Positions 1 through 8,647 of a DNA stretch of 34,294 bases are shown here, one piece after another (position 1 is the stretch's first letter; each line of letters opens with the position of its first letter). The position numbers and the translations under genes were made by a program. The notes beneath the pieces are model-generated. The model saw only the letters and a program-made list of their open reading frames with translations, ran no database searches and had not been told where the DNA came from. Origin of the DNA: an uncultured Lachnospiraceae bacterium (GTDB lineage Bacteria; Bacillota; Clostridia; Lachnospirales; Lachnospiraceae); NCBI GenBank assembly GCA_947037115.1, contig CAMQTN010000027.1, forward strand, positions 1 to 34,294, given 5' to 3'.

Positions 1-2
1 AG

Positions 3-443
3 TTGGCAAAGGCTGTTATTCTCAAGTATATAAATAGTAATATTGATTTGGAGTTTCCTTTGATTCGGATTTTCAGCAAAGAATATATTAAGCTGGGAGA
101 TGATAAACAATTTTTGCAGGAAATTATGGGTTCAAAGGCAAGTAAAAGAATAGTGTGGTCATTTATTCATTATTTGGAAGAAAATGCGTTGTCTATTGTT
201 GATTATGCAGATATTATCATTAAATTATGTGAGAATATTTTACGAATGGAAGAATTAAGAGGTCAATGGGGGATAGAGGATGAGATTTCAAAGCTAATTA
301 TTTCTTTATATGATGAAACTGCTAATTCCGAAAAAAAAGCGGATAAACAAATTGCTGAGAAATGTTTGGACTTATGGGATATTATGTTTGAAAGACAGTT
401 GGGTACGGTAAGAGAAATAAGCAGAAAATTAATGGAAAGATAA
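3..443 (+). CDS. C-terminal part of an unidentified protein (5' end outside window)
   Basis: The frame is open from the left edge of the window and stops at 441-443, so this is the last ~146 residues of a longer protein. The visible part is charged and predicted mostly helical, with no catalytic motif, signal peptide or membrane segment that I can identify. It ends in a Lys/Arg-rich helix (around REISRKLMER). The segment is AT-rich, like the following RhuM gene and unlike the mcrBC block. Because it sits beside RhuM and restriction genes it may be the tail of a large defence-type NTPase, but that is inference from position only. The TTG at position 3 is simply the first complete codon and should not be taken as the start. 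Confidence 0.55.
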   Translation: MAKAVILKYINSNIDLEFPLIRIFSKEYIKLGDDKQFLQEIMGSKASKRIVWSFIHYLEENALSIVDYADIIIKLCENILRMEELRGQWGIEDEISKLIISLYDETANSEKKADKQIAEKCLDLWDIMFERQLGTVREISRKLMER

Positions 444-504
444 GTGCTTGAATTAAGTGTTGCGAAAAAGACATAAAGGATTTAAGTTACTGGAGGAATC
501 ATAT

Positions 505-1515
505 ATGGAAGATAACAAAAAAGATATACAGAGTGAAATCATCATATACCAAACAGAAGATGGTAGCACAAAAATAGATGTTAAATTTCAGGATGAAACG
601 GTTTGGCTTACACAGGCTCAGCTGTGTGAGTTGTACCAGACCAGCAAATCTAATATCAGTGAGCATATTAAACATATATTTGAAGAGGGAGAATTGGAGG
701 AGGCTTCAGTTGTTCGGAAATTCCGAACAACTGGTGCTGATGGCAAGAATTATAATATTATCCATTATAATCTTGATCTGATAATTTCTCTTGGTTATAG
801 AGTGAAATCCAGAATAGCGACAAATTTTCGGCGTTGGGCGACTGAGTGTTTGAAGGAATATATGATAAAAGGGTTTACAATGGATGATGCTCGATTGAAA
901 AATCTGGGTGGAGGGAATTACTGGAAAGAATTACTGGACCGCATACGGGATATTCGCTCTTCTGAAAAAGTGATGTATCGACAGGTACTTGACCTCTACG
1001 CTACTAGTGTAGATTACAATCCTAAAAGCAGTGAATCTATCGCATTTTTTAAAATGGTTCAAAATAAGCTGCATTATGCAGCGCATGGGCATACGGCGGC
1101 AGAAATAATATATGAACGTGCAAATGTAGAACAACCATTTATGGGGCTTAAGAATTTTTCAGGTGATTTCCCGACATTGAAGGATATTGGCATCGCAAAG
1201 AATTATTTAAACGAGGAAGAATTGAAGATTTTAAATAATATTGTATCGGGATATTTTGATTTTGCAGAAATTCAGGCTATGCGCCATAATCCCATGTATA
1301 TGTCTGATTATGTAGAGCATCTTGATAATGTATTGAAAACTACTGGAGAAAATCTATTGCGGGGAGCAGGAACAATTAGTCATACACAGGCAATAGAAAA
1401 AGCAACAGAAGAATATAGAAAATATCAGGTTCAGAACTTATCGCCAGTTGAAGAGGAGTATTTAGAAAGTATTAAAAACATACATAGTACGGCAAAGAAA
1501 AAAGCGAAGAAATAA
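505..1515 (+). CDS. RhuM family protein
   Basis: This 336-residue protein matches the RhuM (virulence RhuM) family in layout. An N-terminal region (VWLTQAQLCELYQTSKSNISEHI) looks like a winged-helix or Bro-N-type DNA-binding module. It is followed by the characteristic VVRKFRTTGADGK segment, YNLDLIISLGYRVKS, and a C-terminal helical part with HGHTAAEIIYERA and a basic tail (KKKAKK). The ATG at 505 is preferred over an in-frame TTG at 457 because GGAGG lies at 492-496 with good spacing. RhuM was named from a Salmonella pathogenicity island, and family members are often found beside type I restriction genes; its molecular function is unsettled. Here it stands ahead of an HsdR remnant and McrBC, which fits a restriction-associated role. 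It has no signal peptide and is presumably cytoplasmic. Confidence 0.85.
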   Translation: MEDNKKDIQSEIIIYQTEDGSTKIDVKFQDETVWLTQAQLCELYQTSKSNISEHIKHIFEEGELEEASVVRKFRTTGADGKNYNIIHYNLDLIISLGYRVKSRIATNFRRWATECLKEYMIKGFTMDDARLKNLGGGNYWKELLDRIRDIRSSEKVMYRQVLDLYATSVDYNPKSSESIAFFKMVQNKLHYAAHGHTAAEIIYERANVEQPFMGLKNFSGDFPTLKDIGIAKNYLNEEELKILNNIVSGYFDFAEIQAMRHNPMYMSDYVEHLDNVLKTTGENLLRGAGTISHTQAIEKATEEYRKYQVQNLSPVEEEYLESIKNIHSTAKKKAKK

Positions 1516-1637
1516 TGACACAAAATTGTATTCCTATACAAGTGACGAGGCTGAAAAATTGTGTTTACATAGCAGCTCCGACACATGTGGAGACGTGCGT
1601 TTAATTGTCCAGACTGAATGCCTAGTATCATATTAAG

Positions 1638-2222
1638 GTGGAGCTGGACTTGACGGCGGCAGAGAGTAAGCGACTTATACAGAAAATTCTAAACAATCAC
1701 AGTCTTCGCCGGGAAAGGAGTTTTAATAATTGGCTTATTGATCCACAGGATAAGGAACAGTATTATTTGACGTATCCATATATCGATATTCATGAGGATA
1801 CAATTAAATATGTAATGGAAGACTGCGGTTATAATCCTGGCAAAACAGAAACCAGCACAAAGTTTTTCTTTGTGGTGGACAGGCTTGATCTGCTCACACA
1901 AGCCAATATCAGACATCCAGGCGGAGGTTTCAATCTGGATGGAAAGATTAAGGCGACGAATTTTGTGCAGAAGAAGGCGGAAGAGCATACAACAAAGCCG
2001 GATGTGGCCGCGAAGTCTGTGATGAAGCTGCCGACAGATTCAAAGAACAATACCGTTAAAGATTTTGAGTTTCCATACTTTGATGATATTGATGATGCGC
2101 TGATTGAAGGCCTGTCGCAAAATCAGGATTTTTTCTCATTACTTTTGTCGAATGATGAGATCAAGAAGCAGGTGCTTGGAATATTTACGGAAGAAATATA
2201 TAAGAGTCTGAGAGATACATAG
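1638..2222 (+). pseudogene. Internally deleted HsdR-like remnant (type I restriction subunit R)
   Basis: The open frame encodes about 194 residues, against roughly 1000 for a full HsdR. Its first half carries a segment typical of the HsdR helicase region, FFFVVDRLDLLTQA, but no Walker A motif precedes it. Immediately afterwards (from NIRHPGGGFNLDGKIKATN) the sequence jumps to what looks like the HsdR C-terminal region, ending in DALIEGLSQNQDFFSLLL and a helical tail. Most of the two RecA-like domains and the nuclease domain are missing, so it cannot be a working restriction subunit. No HsdM or HsdS gene is visible. The frame opens with GTG at 1638, which has no convincing ribosome binding site. 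The 122 bp before it (1516-1637) hold nothing I recognise. The frame has stayed open despite the deletion. A small stand-alone protein that merely resembles HsdR pieces is the alternative. Confidence 0.5.
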
Positions 2223-2234
2223 GAGGGTTAGGCC

Positions 2235-4628
2235 ATGTTTGACAAATTTCGTTTGAAAGATGTGCTGGTACAGTACAAGAAGAATTTCATCGCTACGCAG
2301 TGGGGAAACGAAAAGTATAAGTGGGAAGCGGTAAAGTGTTTTCAGGACAACTGGGATGTGAATGCCGAGGATTTTGCGGATATGCTGAATCGTTCTCTGG
2401 CAAAGACATTTAACCTGCTGGCTTCCATGAATAACTTCCCGGCACGAATGATTACAGGATTTGCCAGAACGGCACCGGAAGAAGTGAGGTCAATGTTTCT
2501 TGCCCTGTTTGATGAGACAAAGGATGTGTATGAACGTATTGAAGCGTTTAAGATACATTCTTCCATCATGCTGGAGAAATACGGCAACGGAGCAGGACAG
2601 CATTATCAGTATGAAAATGCGATCAGTACATATTTGTGGCTGCGCTATCCGAACAAGTATTATATTTACAAGTTTGGCGAAATAAAAACAGTTGCGGATG
2701 AGTTGGAAAGCGATTATCGTTTTAAGAAGGGGGCGTATGCCGATAATATCAGGAACTTCTATAAGCTGTATGATGAGATTTGCGAAGAACTGAAACAGGA
2801 TACGGAACTTGTAAATCTTTTCAAGAGCCAGCTTACTGATTCCTGCTACCCGGATACGGAGCTGCGGACACTGACATTTGATGTGGGTTTTTATATCAGC
2901 AGATATTATTCACAGAGAGGAACTGCTGCTGAGATGTCAGAGTGGTTCCCGACAGATTATGATCCGGGATTCTCTGAGGAAGACTGGATCGCCTTATTAA
3001 GGGACAGGACAGTATTTACAACCGGAAGCCTTGAAATCATGAAGCGGTTTAAGGATTACGGTGGTGAAGCAACCTGCACGCAGCTTGCGGTGAAATATGG
3101 CGAGACCAAGAATTTTTACAATTCAGGTTCATCGTCGCTGGCAAAAAAAATTGCAGAAAAGACTGGATGCCCGGTGATGCAGCGTGATGACGATAACGCC
3201 AGATGGTGGCCAATTCTGTACATGGGACGCTATGCCAGCAAGGACGAAGAAGGAAGCTATGTGTGGCGGCTTCGTGATGAACTGTCAAAAGCATTGGATC
3301 AGATTGATTTAAGTGGAGTGAATCTGTTTGTCCAAGCGGCACCCGGAGAAGAAGATCATGGCTATTGGTGGCTGAATGCAAATCCGAAAATATGGAGTTT
3401 TGCTGATTTGGCAGTGGGCGAATCACAGTCATACACGCTCTACAATGATGCCGGGAATAAGCGCCGCATATTCCAGAACTTTTTAGATGCAAAAGCTGGA
3501 GATATGCTGATCGGATATGAATCAAATCCGGTAAAACAGATTGTAGCTATTGGCAGGGTCAGTGCAGAACAGGATGGAGAAAAAGTTTTCTTTGAAAAGC
3601 TGGAAGGGCTTTCTTCCCCGATTGATTATCAGGTGATTAAGAGTTACCCGGAGCTGGAGAAGATGGAGTTCTTCGTCAACCCAAACGGCAGTCTTTTTAA
3701 GCTGACCAAGGGCGAATATGATTTTATCATAGATTTGATTCGTGAGGACAATCCGGTCCACAGTGAAGCGGCTATCGATTCCTACTCAAAAGAGGATTTC
3801 CTTGGTGAAGTTTATATGACAGAGCAGAAGTATGAGGAACTGATTGCCGTTTTAAGAAATAAAAAGAATATTATTTTGCAAGGCGCTCCGGGCGTGGGCA
3901 AAACCTTCTCGGCAAACAGGCTGGCCTATGCCATGATGAAGGAAAAGGATGATAACCGCATAGAATTTGTACAGTTCCATCAGAATTATTCTTATGAGGA
4001 TTTCGTGATGGGATATAAGCCTGTCGAGGATGGATTTGAACTGAGGCATGGCGTATTTTATCGCTTTTGTCAGAAGGCTGTAAATCATCCGGGCAAGGAC
4101 TATTTCTTCATCATCGACGAGATCAACCGTGGAAATCTGAGTAAGATTTTTGGTGAGTTGCTGATGCTGATTGAAAAGGATTATCGGGGAAAGAAGATAA
4201 CATTGGCGTACAACGGCCTGTCATTTGCAGTTCCGGAAAACCTTTATATCATCGGAATGATGAACACGGCTGATCGCAGTCTTGCCATGATTGATTACGC
4301 TTTGCGCCGCCGATTCAGCTTCTTTGATATGGAGCCGGGATTTGATTCTGATGGTTTTGCCCAGTATCAGAAAAATCTTAACAACGATACATTAAATGAG
4401 TTGATTCTGAAGGTAAAGGATCTGAATAATGAAATAAAGAGGGATAAGTCCCTTGGAGCCGGATTCTGTATCGGTCACAGCTATTTCTGTGGAAAAGATG
4501 TGTGTACAGAGGAATGGCTTCATGAGGTGGTGAATTATGATATTCTTCCTATGCTCAGGGAGTATTGGTTTGATGAAACTGATAAAGTAACACGCTGGGA
4601 CAATATCCTTCAGGGAGTGTTTCAATGA
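2235..4628 (+). CDS. mcrB: McrB-type GTPase of a type IV restriction system, with EVE-like domain
   Basis: A 797-residue AAA+ motor subunit of a McrBC modification-dependent restriction enzyme; family members hydrolyse GTP and recruit the McrC nuclease to modified DNA. The C-terminal third has Walker A GAPGVGKT at ~550-557, Walker B FFIIDEINRGN at ~624-634 and the McrB signature MMNTADRS at ~675-682, followed by ALRRRF with the likely arginine finger. Residues ~362-503 (LFVQAAPGEEDHGYWW to YDFIIDLI) look like an EVE/PUA-like domain, known in other proteins to bind flipped modified bases, so the target may be modified cytosine or another modified base. The first ~350 residues are not recognised. 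AGGAGG at 2221-2226 supports the ATG at 2235. The stop overlaps the mcrC start (ATGA), as expected for a fixed-ratio complex. Confidence 0.93.
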   Translation: MFDKFRLKDVLVQYKKNFIATQWGNEKYKWEAVKCFQDNWDVNAEDFADMLNRSLAKTFNLLASMNNFPARMITGFARTAPEEVRSMFLALFDETKDVYERIEAFKIHSSIMLEKYGNGAGQHYQYENAISTYLWLRYPNKYYIYKFGEIKTVADELESDYRFKKGAYADNIRNFYKLYDEICEELKQDTELVNLFKSQLTDSCYPDTELRTLTFDVGFYISRYYSQRGTAAEMSEWFPTDYDPGFSEEDWIALLRDRTVFTTGSLEIMKRFKDYGGEATCTQLAVKYGETKNFYNSGSSSLAKKIAEKTGCPVMQRDDDNARWWPILYMGRYASKDEEGSYVWRLRDELSKALDQIDLSGVNLFVQAAPGEEDHGYWWLNANPKIWSFADLAVGESQSYTLYNDAGNKRRIFQNFLDAKAGDMLIGYESNPVKQIVAIGRVSAEQDGEKVFFEKLEGLSSPIDYQVIKSYPELEKMEFFVNPNGSLFKLTKGEYDFIIDLIREDNPVHSEAAIDSYSKEDFLGEVYMTEQKYEELIAVLRNKKNIILQGAPGVGKTFSANRLAYAMMKEKDDNRIEFVQFHQNYSYEDFVMGYKPVEDGFELRHGVFYRFCQKAVNHPGKDYFFIIDEINRGNLSKIFGELLMLIEKDYRGKKITLAYNGLSFAVPENLYIIGMMNTADRSLAMIDYALRRRFSFFDMEPGFDSDGFAQYQKNLNNDTLNELILKVKDLNNEIKRDKSLGAGFCIGHSYFCGKDVCTEEWLHEVVNYDILPMLREYWFDETDKVTRWDNILQGVFQ

Positions 4629-5746
4629 TAAAGGATAAGACGATTCTTATTAAGAACATATATTATATGTTGTCTTATGCCTTTACGCCATTAACGCAAG
4701 GTGGTTATGAGAATGTCGAGAAGGAAGAGTTCGAGAACATTCATAACCTGTTTGCTGCCATTCTTGCAAAGGGTGTTGGCAGACAGTTGAAGCAGGGGCT
4801 TTACCGTGAATATGTGGAGCGGACGGAAAGCCTTGCTGTTTTGCGCGGAAAAATAGATTTGAATGGTATCGTAAAAAATAAACTGGCAAAGCAGAAGGTG
4901 ATCTCCTGTGAATTTGATGAACTGTCGGAGAATAATTTGCTGAACCAGATTATAAAAACAACGGTGATGTTGCTTTTACGGCAGAAGAATGTAAGCCCGG
5001 ATCATAAATCCGATCTGAAAAAAGCAATGCTGTTTTTTTCCAGTGTAGATTTGATAGAACCGACAGCGATACATTGGTCATCGATACGTTTTCAGAGAAA
5101 CAATAATACTTACCGGATGCTGATAGGTATTTGTCAGTTGGTATTGGAAGGCATGCTTCTTACAACGAATAAGGGCGATTACAAGTTAGCGGCTTTTATC
5201 AAGCCGGAACTTATGAATCGATTATATGAGAAGTTCATCCTTGAATATTACAACCGGGAACATAAGGAACTGGATGCAAGCGCGTCGCAGATTCCGTGGG
5301 GATTGGATGATGGGGTTGGCACGATGCTTCCTGTTATGCAGACAGATATCACGCTGACGCAGGGAGAGAAGACGCTGATCATTGATGCAAAGTATTATTC
5401 TCGTACGCTACAGCAGCATTATGACAGGATGACGATTTATTCCAATAACCTGTATCAAATCTTCACTTATGTTAAAAACAAAGAGGTGGAGCTGAAGGAT
5501 AAGCCTCATGAAATTTCCGGGATGCTTCTTTATGCGAAGACGGATGAAGAAACATATCCGGACAATGACTATAAGATGAGCGGAAACAAGATCGGGGTGC
5601 ATACGCTGGATCTCAATATGGAGTTCTCAGGGATCCGGAGGCAACTGGATGGGATTGCGGAGAGGTATTTTGCGGATGTGAGGACGCAAACAGATGGAAG
5701 GACTATAGATGGCAAAAGATTTATATCAGAATACCAAAAGAAATGA
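4625..5746 (+). CDS. mcrC: McrC-type endonuclease subunit of type IV restriction system
   Basis: This 373-residue protein is the nuclease partner of McrB. The N-terminal part (NIYYMLSYAF, then a helical region with VLRGKIDL near residues 77-84) is typical of McrC/5-methylcytosine restriction subunits. The C-terminal part holds a PD-(D/E)xK active site: D241 in MQTDITL and D254-A-K256 in LIIDAKYYS. The start codon overlaps the mcrB stop by four bases (ATGA), which implies translational coupling. McrC stimulates McrB GTPase and cuts DNA after translocation in studied systems. The last 38 bp overlap the start of a LysM lipoprotein gene in another frame. All key residues are present, so the pair is likely functional. 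Confidence 0.92.
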   Translation: MIKDKTILIKNIYYMLSYAFTPLTQGGYENVEKEEFENIHNLFAAILAKGVGRQLKQGLYREYVERTESLAVLRGKIDLNGIVKNKLAKQKVISCEFDELSENNLLNQIIKTTVMLLLRQKNVSPDHKSDLKKAMLFFSSVDLIEPTAIHWSSIRFQRNNNTYRMLIGICQLVLEGMLLTTNKGDYKLAAFIKPELMNRLYEKFILEYYNREHKELDASASQIPWGLDDGVGTMLPVMQTDITLTQGEKTLIIDAKYYSRTLQQHYDRMTIYSNNLYQIFTYVKNKEVELKDKPHEISGMLLYAKTDEETYPDNDYKMSGNKIGVHTLDLNMEFSGIRRQLDGIAERYFADVRTQTDGRTIDGKRFISEYQKK

Positions 5747-8135
5747 GAAGACAGATGTCAATGAAAGAAGACGACGGAACAGAAAAAGGGGAAATCGTAT
5801 CATCGGTATAGCCGTGCTTGGTTTAGCGATTGCAGCCTGCGGTGCACCGTCGGGAAGAATGGATGGAAATCCTGACGGATGGGAAAATTCCGACATCGGG
5901 AATGATTCCGATATGGAAATGCTTCTCGGAGAAGGCGATATTGGAGAAGAACTGAAAGAATGGCCCAAGGAGCATGACAGCTGTGAAGTGCAGGAGCTTA
6001 GCAGTTATTTGTATGAACATACTTCCGCAAGTCCTTATGCCGGCGCGGAAATTACGATAAAGAATTATGAAGGGGAACAGTTGGAAACCGAATGGGATGA
6101 GCCGTCGGCTTTCCGATTTGCAGGAGAGGCGGATATAACGTGGCGGTTTCACAATTCTCTTGCGGAAATGGAAACGGCGCTAAATGAGACGGCCATGCAG
6201 GAAACGGATGGGAATGCGCTTCATTTTCTATACTATACCTTCCCCATGACAGAGAATGACCATGCCCTCGATCTGTACCATGTTCTGAAAAGAAAATTCG
6301 ATACGAAAGAGCACCCGCTGACAGCGTGGAGCGCTGACAACGGAAAACTGTTTTACTATATGCAGGAAACGCTGGAAGAGGAGGATGGTTATGAGTTTTC
6401 CTGTTTGCGCAATCGGAGTTCGAAGGTCAATCTTTATGTGAAGGACAGGACGGCATACGGATTAACCCTGTTGAACCCGCCGTCAGAAGGCGACAATGAA
6501 ACGCTGGAATATGTGTTCGATGATGTTTTCCAGCACTACGGCGCTCTTGGGAGTGGCTGGGGATTGGATGAGGAAAACCTGTACTGGATTGACCATGAGG
6601 AGAGACTGACCGAGCTGGAGAATCCGAAGCGCAGTTTTTTGGAAGTGCGCGGGATTGATGAGAATTGGGAATCTGCCGGGGACGAGGGAATTATGCGGTA
6701 TTTTGGCCTGCTTGTAGAGGCAGATTACGAGCTGCCGATTACGGAGAATGGCAGGATGCTTTCCCTGCACTTTTCACTTGCGGTGGAAGATGAGAATGAA
6801 GAAATTACTTTTTCCGATTTTATAGATGATCTCAGAAAAGATATTATTATTTCTGCGGCCAGCTCTCTGACGGAAAGCGAGGATGAGACTCTCGTGGATG
6901 AAAAGGAGATGTCCGCGGCGGAAGAGGATACGGAACTTCGCTATTATCTCTTGAACGGCTTTTGTATGGACGAAGCCTATGACATGACAGTGACGGATAT
7001 GGAAACCGGTGAAGTATTGCAGGAACGCAGGGTATCTTTGAGCATTGAGCTGCCAGACACGATTACCTATCCTGACTTAAATGGTGACGGTTACGCAGAT
7101 ATGCGGGTTGGCACACCGGTTCATATGAATGGTGAAAAAGCAATGGAGGAATATTATTCGCCGCCCACTTATTTACTATGGAATCCACAGATAGAGCAGT
7201 TTGAGCGCAAGACGGAAAAAGAGGTGGAAAACAGCAGGCGGGCGGTGGCGAACGGTTTGACGGAAGAGAAACAGGAGGAAAAGACCAAGCGGGAGAGGGT
7301 AGATTCTTTTGCGCCGGTTCAGGAACTGCCAGAGGGGGCCGATCCAAAGGATTATATCAAACTTACGGGTGACAATATGCTGGAATATGAGGTGCAGGAA
7401 GGAGACAGTCTCTGGCGTATCAGCGAACGTTTTTACGGGATCGGATACCAGTGGCCCACAATCGTGCGGACTGGAGATGCGCCGGAAGATCCGAATTATC
7501 TGCTGGTAGGCGAGACGGTATTTGTGCCAGAGATTTTTTATATTCGCAAAGACCCGTTTTCCAGGGGTGGTCTAAGCTCCAAAGGAAGTTTCCAGATTGA
7601 ACAGCCGGACGGGTTTGCTTACTATTTTCTGAATGGTGATTTGACTTATGTGCCTTGGGAGGAAGAGAACCAGATTCACAGTCTGCCGATAACGAATCCC
7701 GTTGGGAAAAATCCATTTCATGAACCAGAGGATTGGGAAGCGTTTCAGGCGGAGGCGACACGGTGCAGCGAAGAACTTTGTCCGGGAAGAGTGTCGAATC
7801 TCACTTTTGAAAAGAGTCATATGGAGGATGGCTGCGACCTGTACGGGTACTCCTTCGAGTATGATACGGGAGAAGAAACCATAGAATATGTGGATTTCTT
7901 CAAGTTTGGCAAGGACAATATGGCGGAAGTAATCGGCGTGCGCAAGCAGGAGCCGAACACTGTGCTGGTGAATACCGTCCGCTATGTGGCAGCCAGCTTC
8001 ACCGATTATGGCGGTGAGCCGGGCATGGGCTGGGGCGATGGCACGATTCCCAACGTAGGCGCGGATCAATGGGAGTATCCTTACCTTCATAATCTGTTTG
8101 AGGCGGCGAGGGAGCAATTTGAGACAGACAATTAG
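5709..8135 (+). CDS. Large lipoprotein with LysM domain
   Basis: An 808-residue predicted exported lipoprotein. A basic N-terminus (RRRRNRKRGNR) is followed by a hydrophobic segment at ~31-42 and a lipobox ending IAAC, with lipidation predicted at C44. The mature part is very acidic, with no recognised catalytic domain. It includes a calcium-loop-like DLNGDGYADMRV near residue 456 and a LysM domain at ~557-606 (EYEVQEGDSLWRISERFYG), which in other proteins binds peptidoglycan or chitin. It would therefore sit at the outer face of the membrane, attached to the wall. ATG 5709 is preceded by GGAAGG at 5697-5702 and lies inside the end of mcrC, overlapping by 38 bp, so it is probably co-transcribed with mcrBC. 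Its function is unknown and the link to restriction may be only positional. Confidence 0.85.
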   Translation: MAKDLYQNTKRNEKTDVNERRRRNRKRGNRIIGIAVLGLAIAACGAPSGRMDGNPDGWENSDIGNDSDMEMLLGEGDIGEELKEWPKEHDSCEVQELSSYLYEHTSASPYAGAEITIKNYEGEQLETEWDEPSAFRFAGEADITWRFHNSLAEMETALNETAMQETDGNALHFLYYTFPMTENDHALDLYHVLKRKFDTKEHPLTAWSADNGKLFYYMQETLEEEDGYEFSCLRNRSSKVNLYVKDRTAYGLTLLNPPSEGDNETLEYVFDDVFQHYGALGSGWGLDEENLYWIDHEERLTELENPKRSFLEVRGIDENWESAGDEGIMRYFGLLVEADYELPITENGRMLSLHFSLAVEDENEEITFSDFIDDLRKDIIISAASSLTESEDETLVDEKEMSAAEEDTELRYYLLNGFCMDEAYDMTVTDMETGEVLQERRVSLSIELPDTITYPDLNGDGYADMRVGTPVHMNGEKAMEEYYSPPTYLLWNPQIEQFERKTEKEVENSRRAVANGLTEEKQEEKTKRERVDSFAPVQELPEGADPKDYIKLTGDNMLEYEVQEGDSLWRISERFYGIGYQWPTIVRTGDAPEDPNYLLVGETVFVPEIFYIRKDPFSRGGLSSKGSFQIEQPDGFAYYFLNGDLTYVPWEEENQIHSLPITNPVGKNPFHEPEDWEAFQAEATRCSEELCPGRVSNLTFEKSHMEDGCDLYGYSFEYDTGEETIEYVDFFKFGKDNMAEVIGVRKQEPNTVLVNTVRYVAASFTDYGGEPGMGWGDGTIPNVGADQWEYPYLHNLFEAAREQFETDN

Positions 8136-8182
8136 TGAAACAGAAAATATAAGCAGAACTTGTGTAAAAGCAGATAGCGAAG

Positions 8183-8216
8183 AGCCCCCAAGTCACTAAG
8201 ATCTGGGGGCTTTTGT
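8183..8216 (+). terminator. Intrinsic terminator ending the mcrBC-lipoprotein unit
   Basis: A perfect 8-bp stem AGCCCCCA (8183-8190) / TGGGGGCT (8204-8211) with a 13-base loop is followed by TTTGTCT. It lies ~48 bp after the lipoprotein stop, where a transcription unit should end. It is the clearest terminator in the window. Confidence 0.85.
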
Positions 8217-8326
8217 CTGCCAGTCCAATTTTGGAAAAATCTATCCGGAAGCATAGAAGTATGGTAAAATTGCAGTTAGCAGCGAGTGGATCAAAAATTT
8301 TGTCACGGTCGATTATTTTGATATAT

Positions 8327-8643
8327 TGTATTTTGGGCAACGAAAAGCATAAAATCGACAGAAGCCATAAGAGAGGCAATTGTGAATGCCACAACACATA
8401 GGAACTTTTTGGATAGGGCGTGTGTACAGGTTGCAGTATATGATGACAGGGTAGAGATAACATCTCCGGGAATGCTGTACGGAGGCCTGACGATAGAACA
8501 GATGAGAACCGGAATTACTGGAAGTTGGCGAAATAAAGATTTCAAAGAGAGCTATTCAAAAAAATATAAAGGAGCTGGTGGATACAGATATTATAGAGCG
8601 TGTAGGATCAGATAGAAAAGGTTATTGGCAGATAAAAGAATGA
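8327..8643 (+). pseudogene. Remnant of an AlbA_2/RecG-like ATP-binding protein (HATPase_c_4 type)
   Basis: Frame 1 encodes STEAIREAIVNATTHRNF, DDRVEITSPGMLYGG and SWRNKDF, which is the characteristic stretch (AIREA..NA..HR, D.R.EI.SPG, RN) of ATP-binding proteins annotated as RecG-related or divergent AAA/HATPase_c_4. Near 8545-8565 the homology switches to another frame: RAIQKNIKELVDTDIIERVGSD...GYWQIKE, the winged-helix end of the same family, stopping at 8641-8643. Both the N-terminal AlbA_2 half and about 90-100 residues between RN and RAIQ are missing, and the two pieces are out of frame, so the gene is dead. Such genes are commonly transcriptional regulators or parts of mobile or defence islands. 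The ~110 bp between the terminator and this remnant hold nothing I recognise. Confidence 0.8.
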
Positions 8644-8647
8644 GGGA

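Noticed and set aside
1516..1637. Possible RNA element or short gene between RhuM and the HsdR remnant
   Set aside because: Only a weak CTCC/GGAG hairpin and the palindrome CACATGTG are present; no tRNA-like or riboswitch-like fold could be traced.
7572..8117. A 181-codon minus-strand frame within the lipoprotein gene
   Set aside because: Shadow of the + strand gene; no start signal and no similarity.
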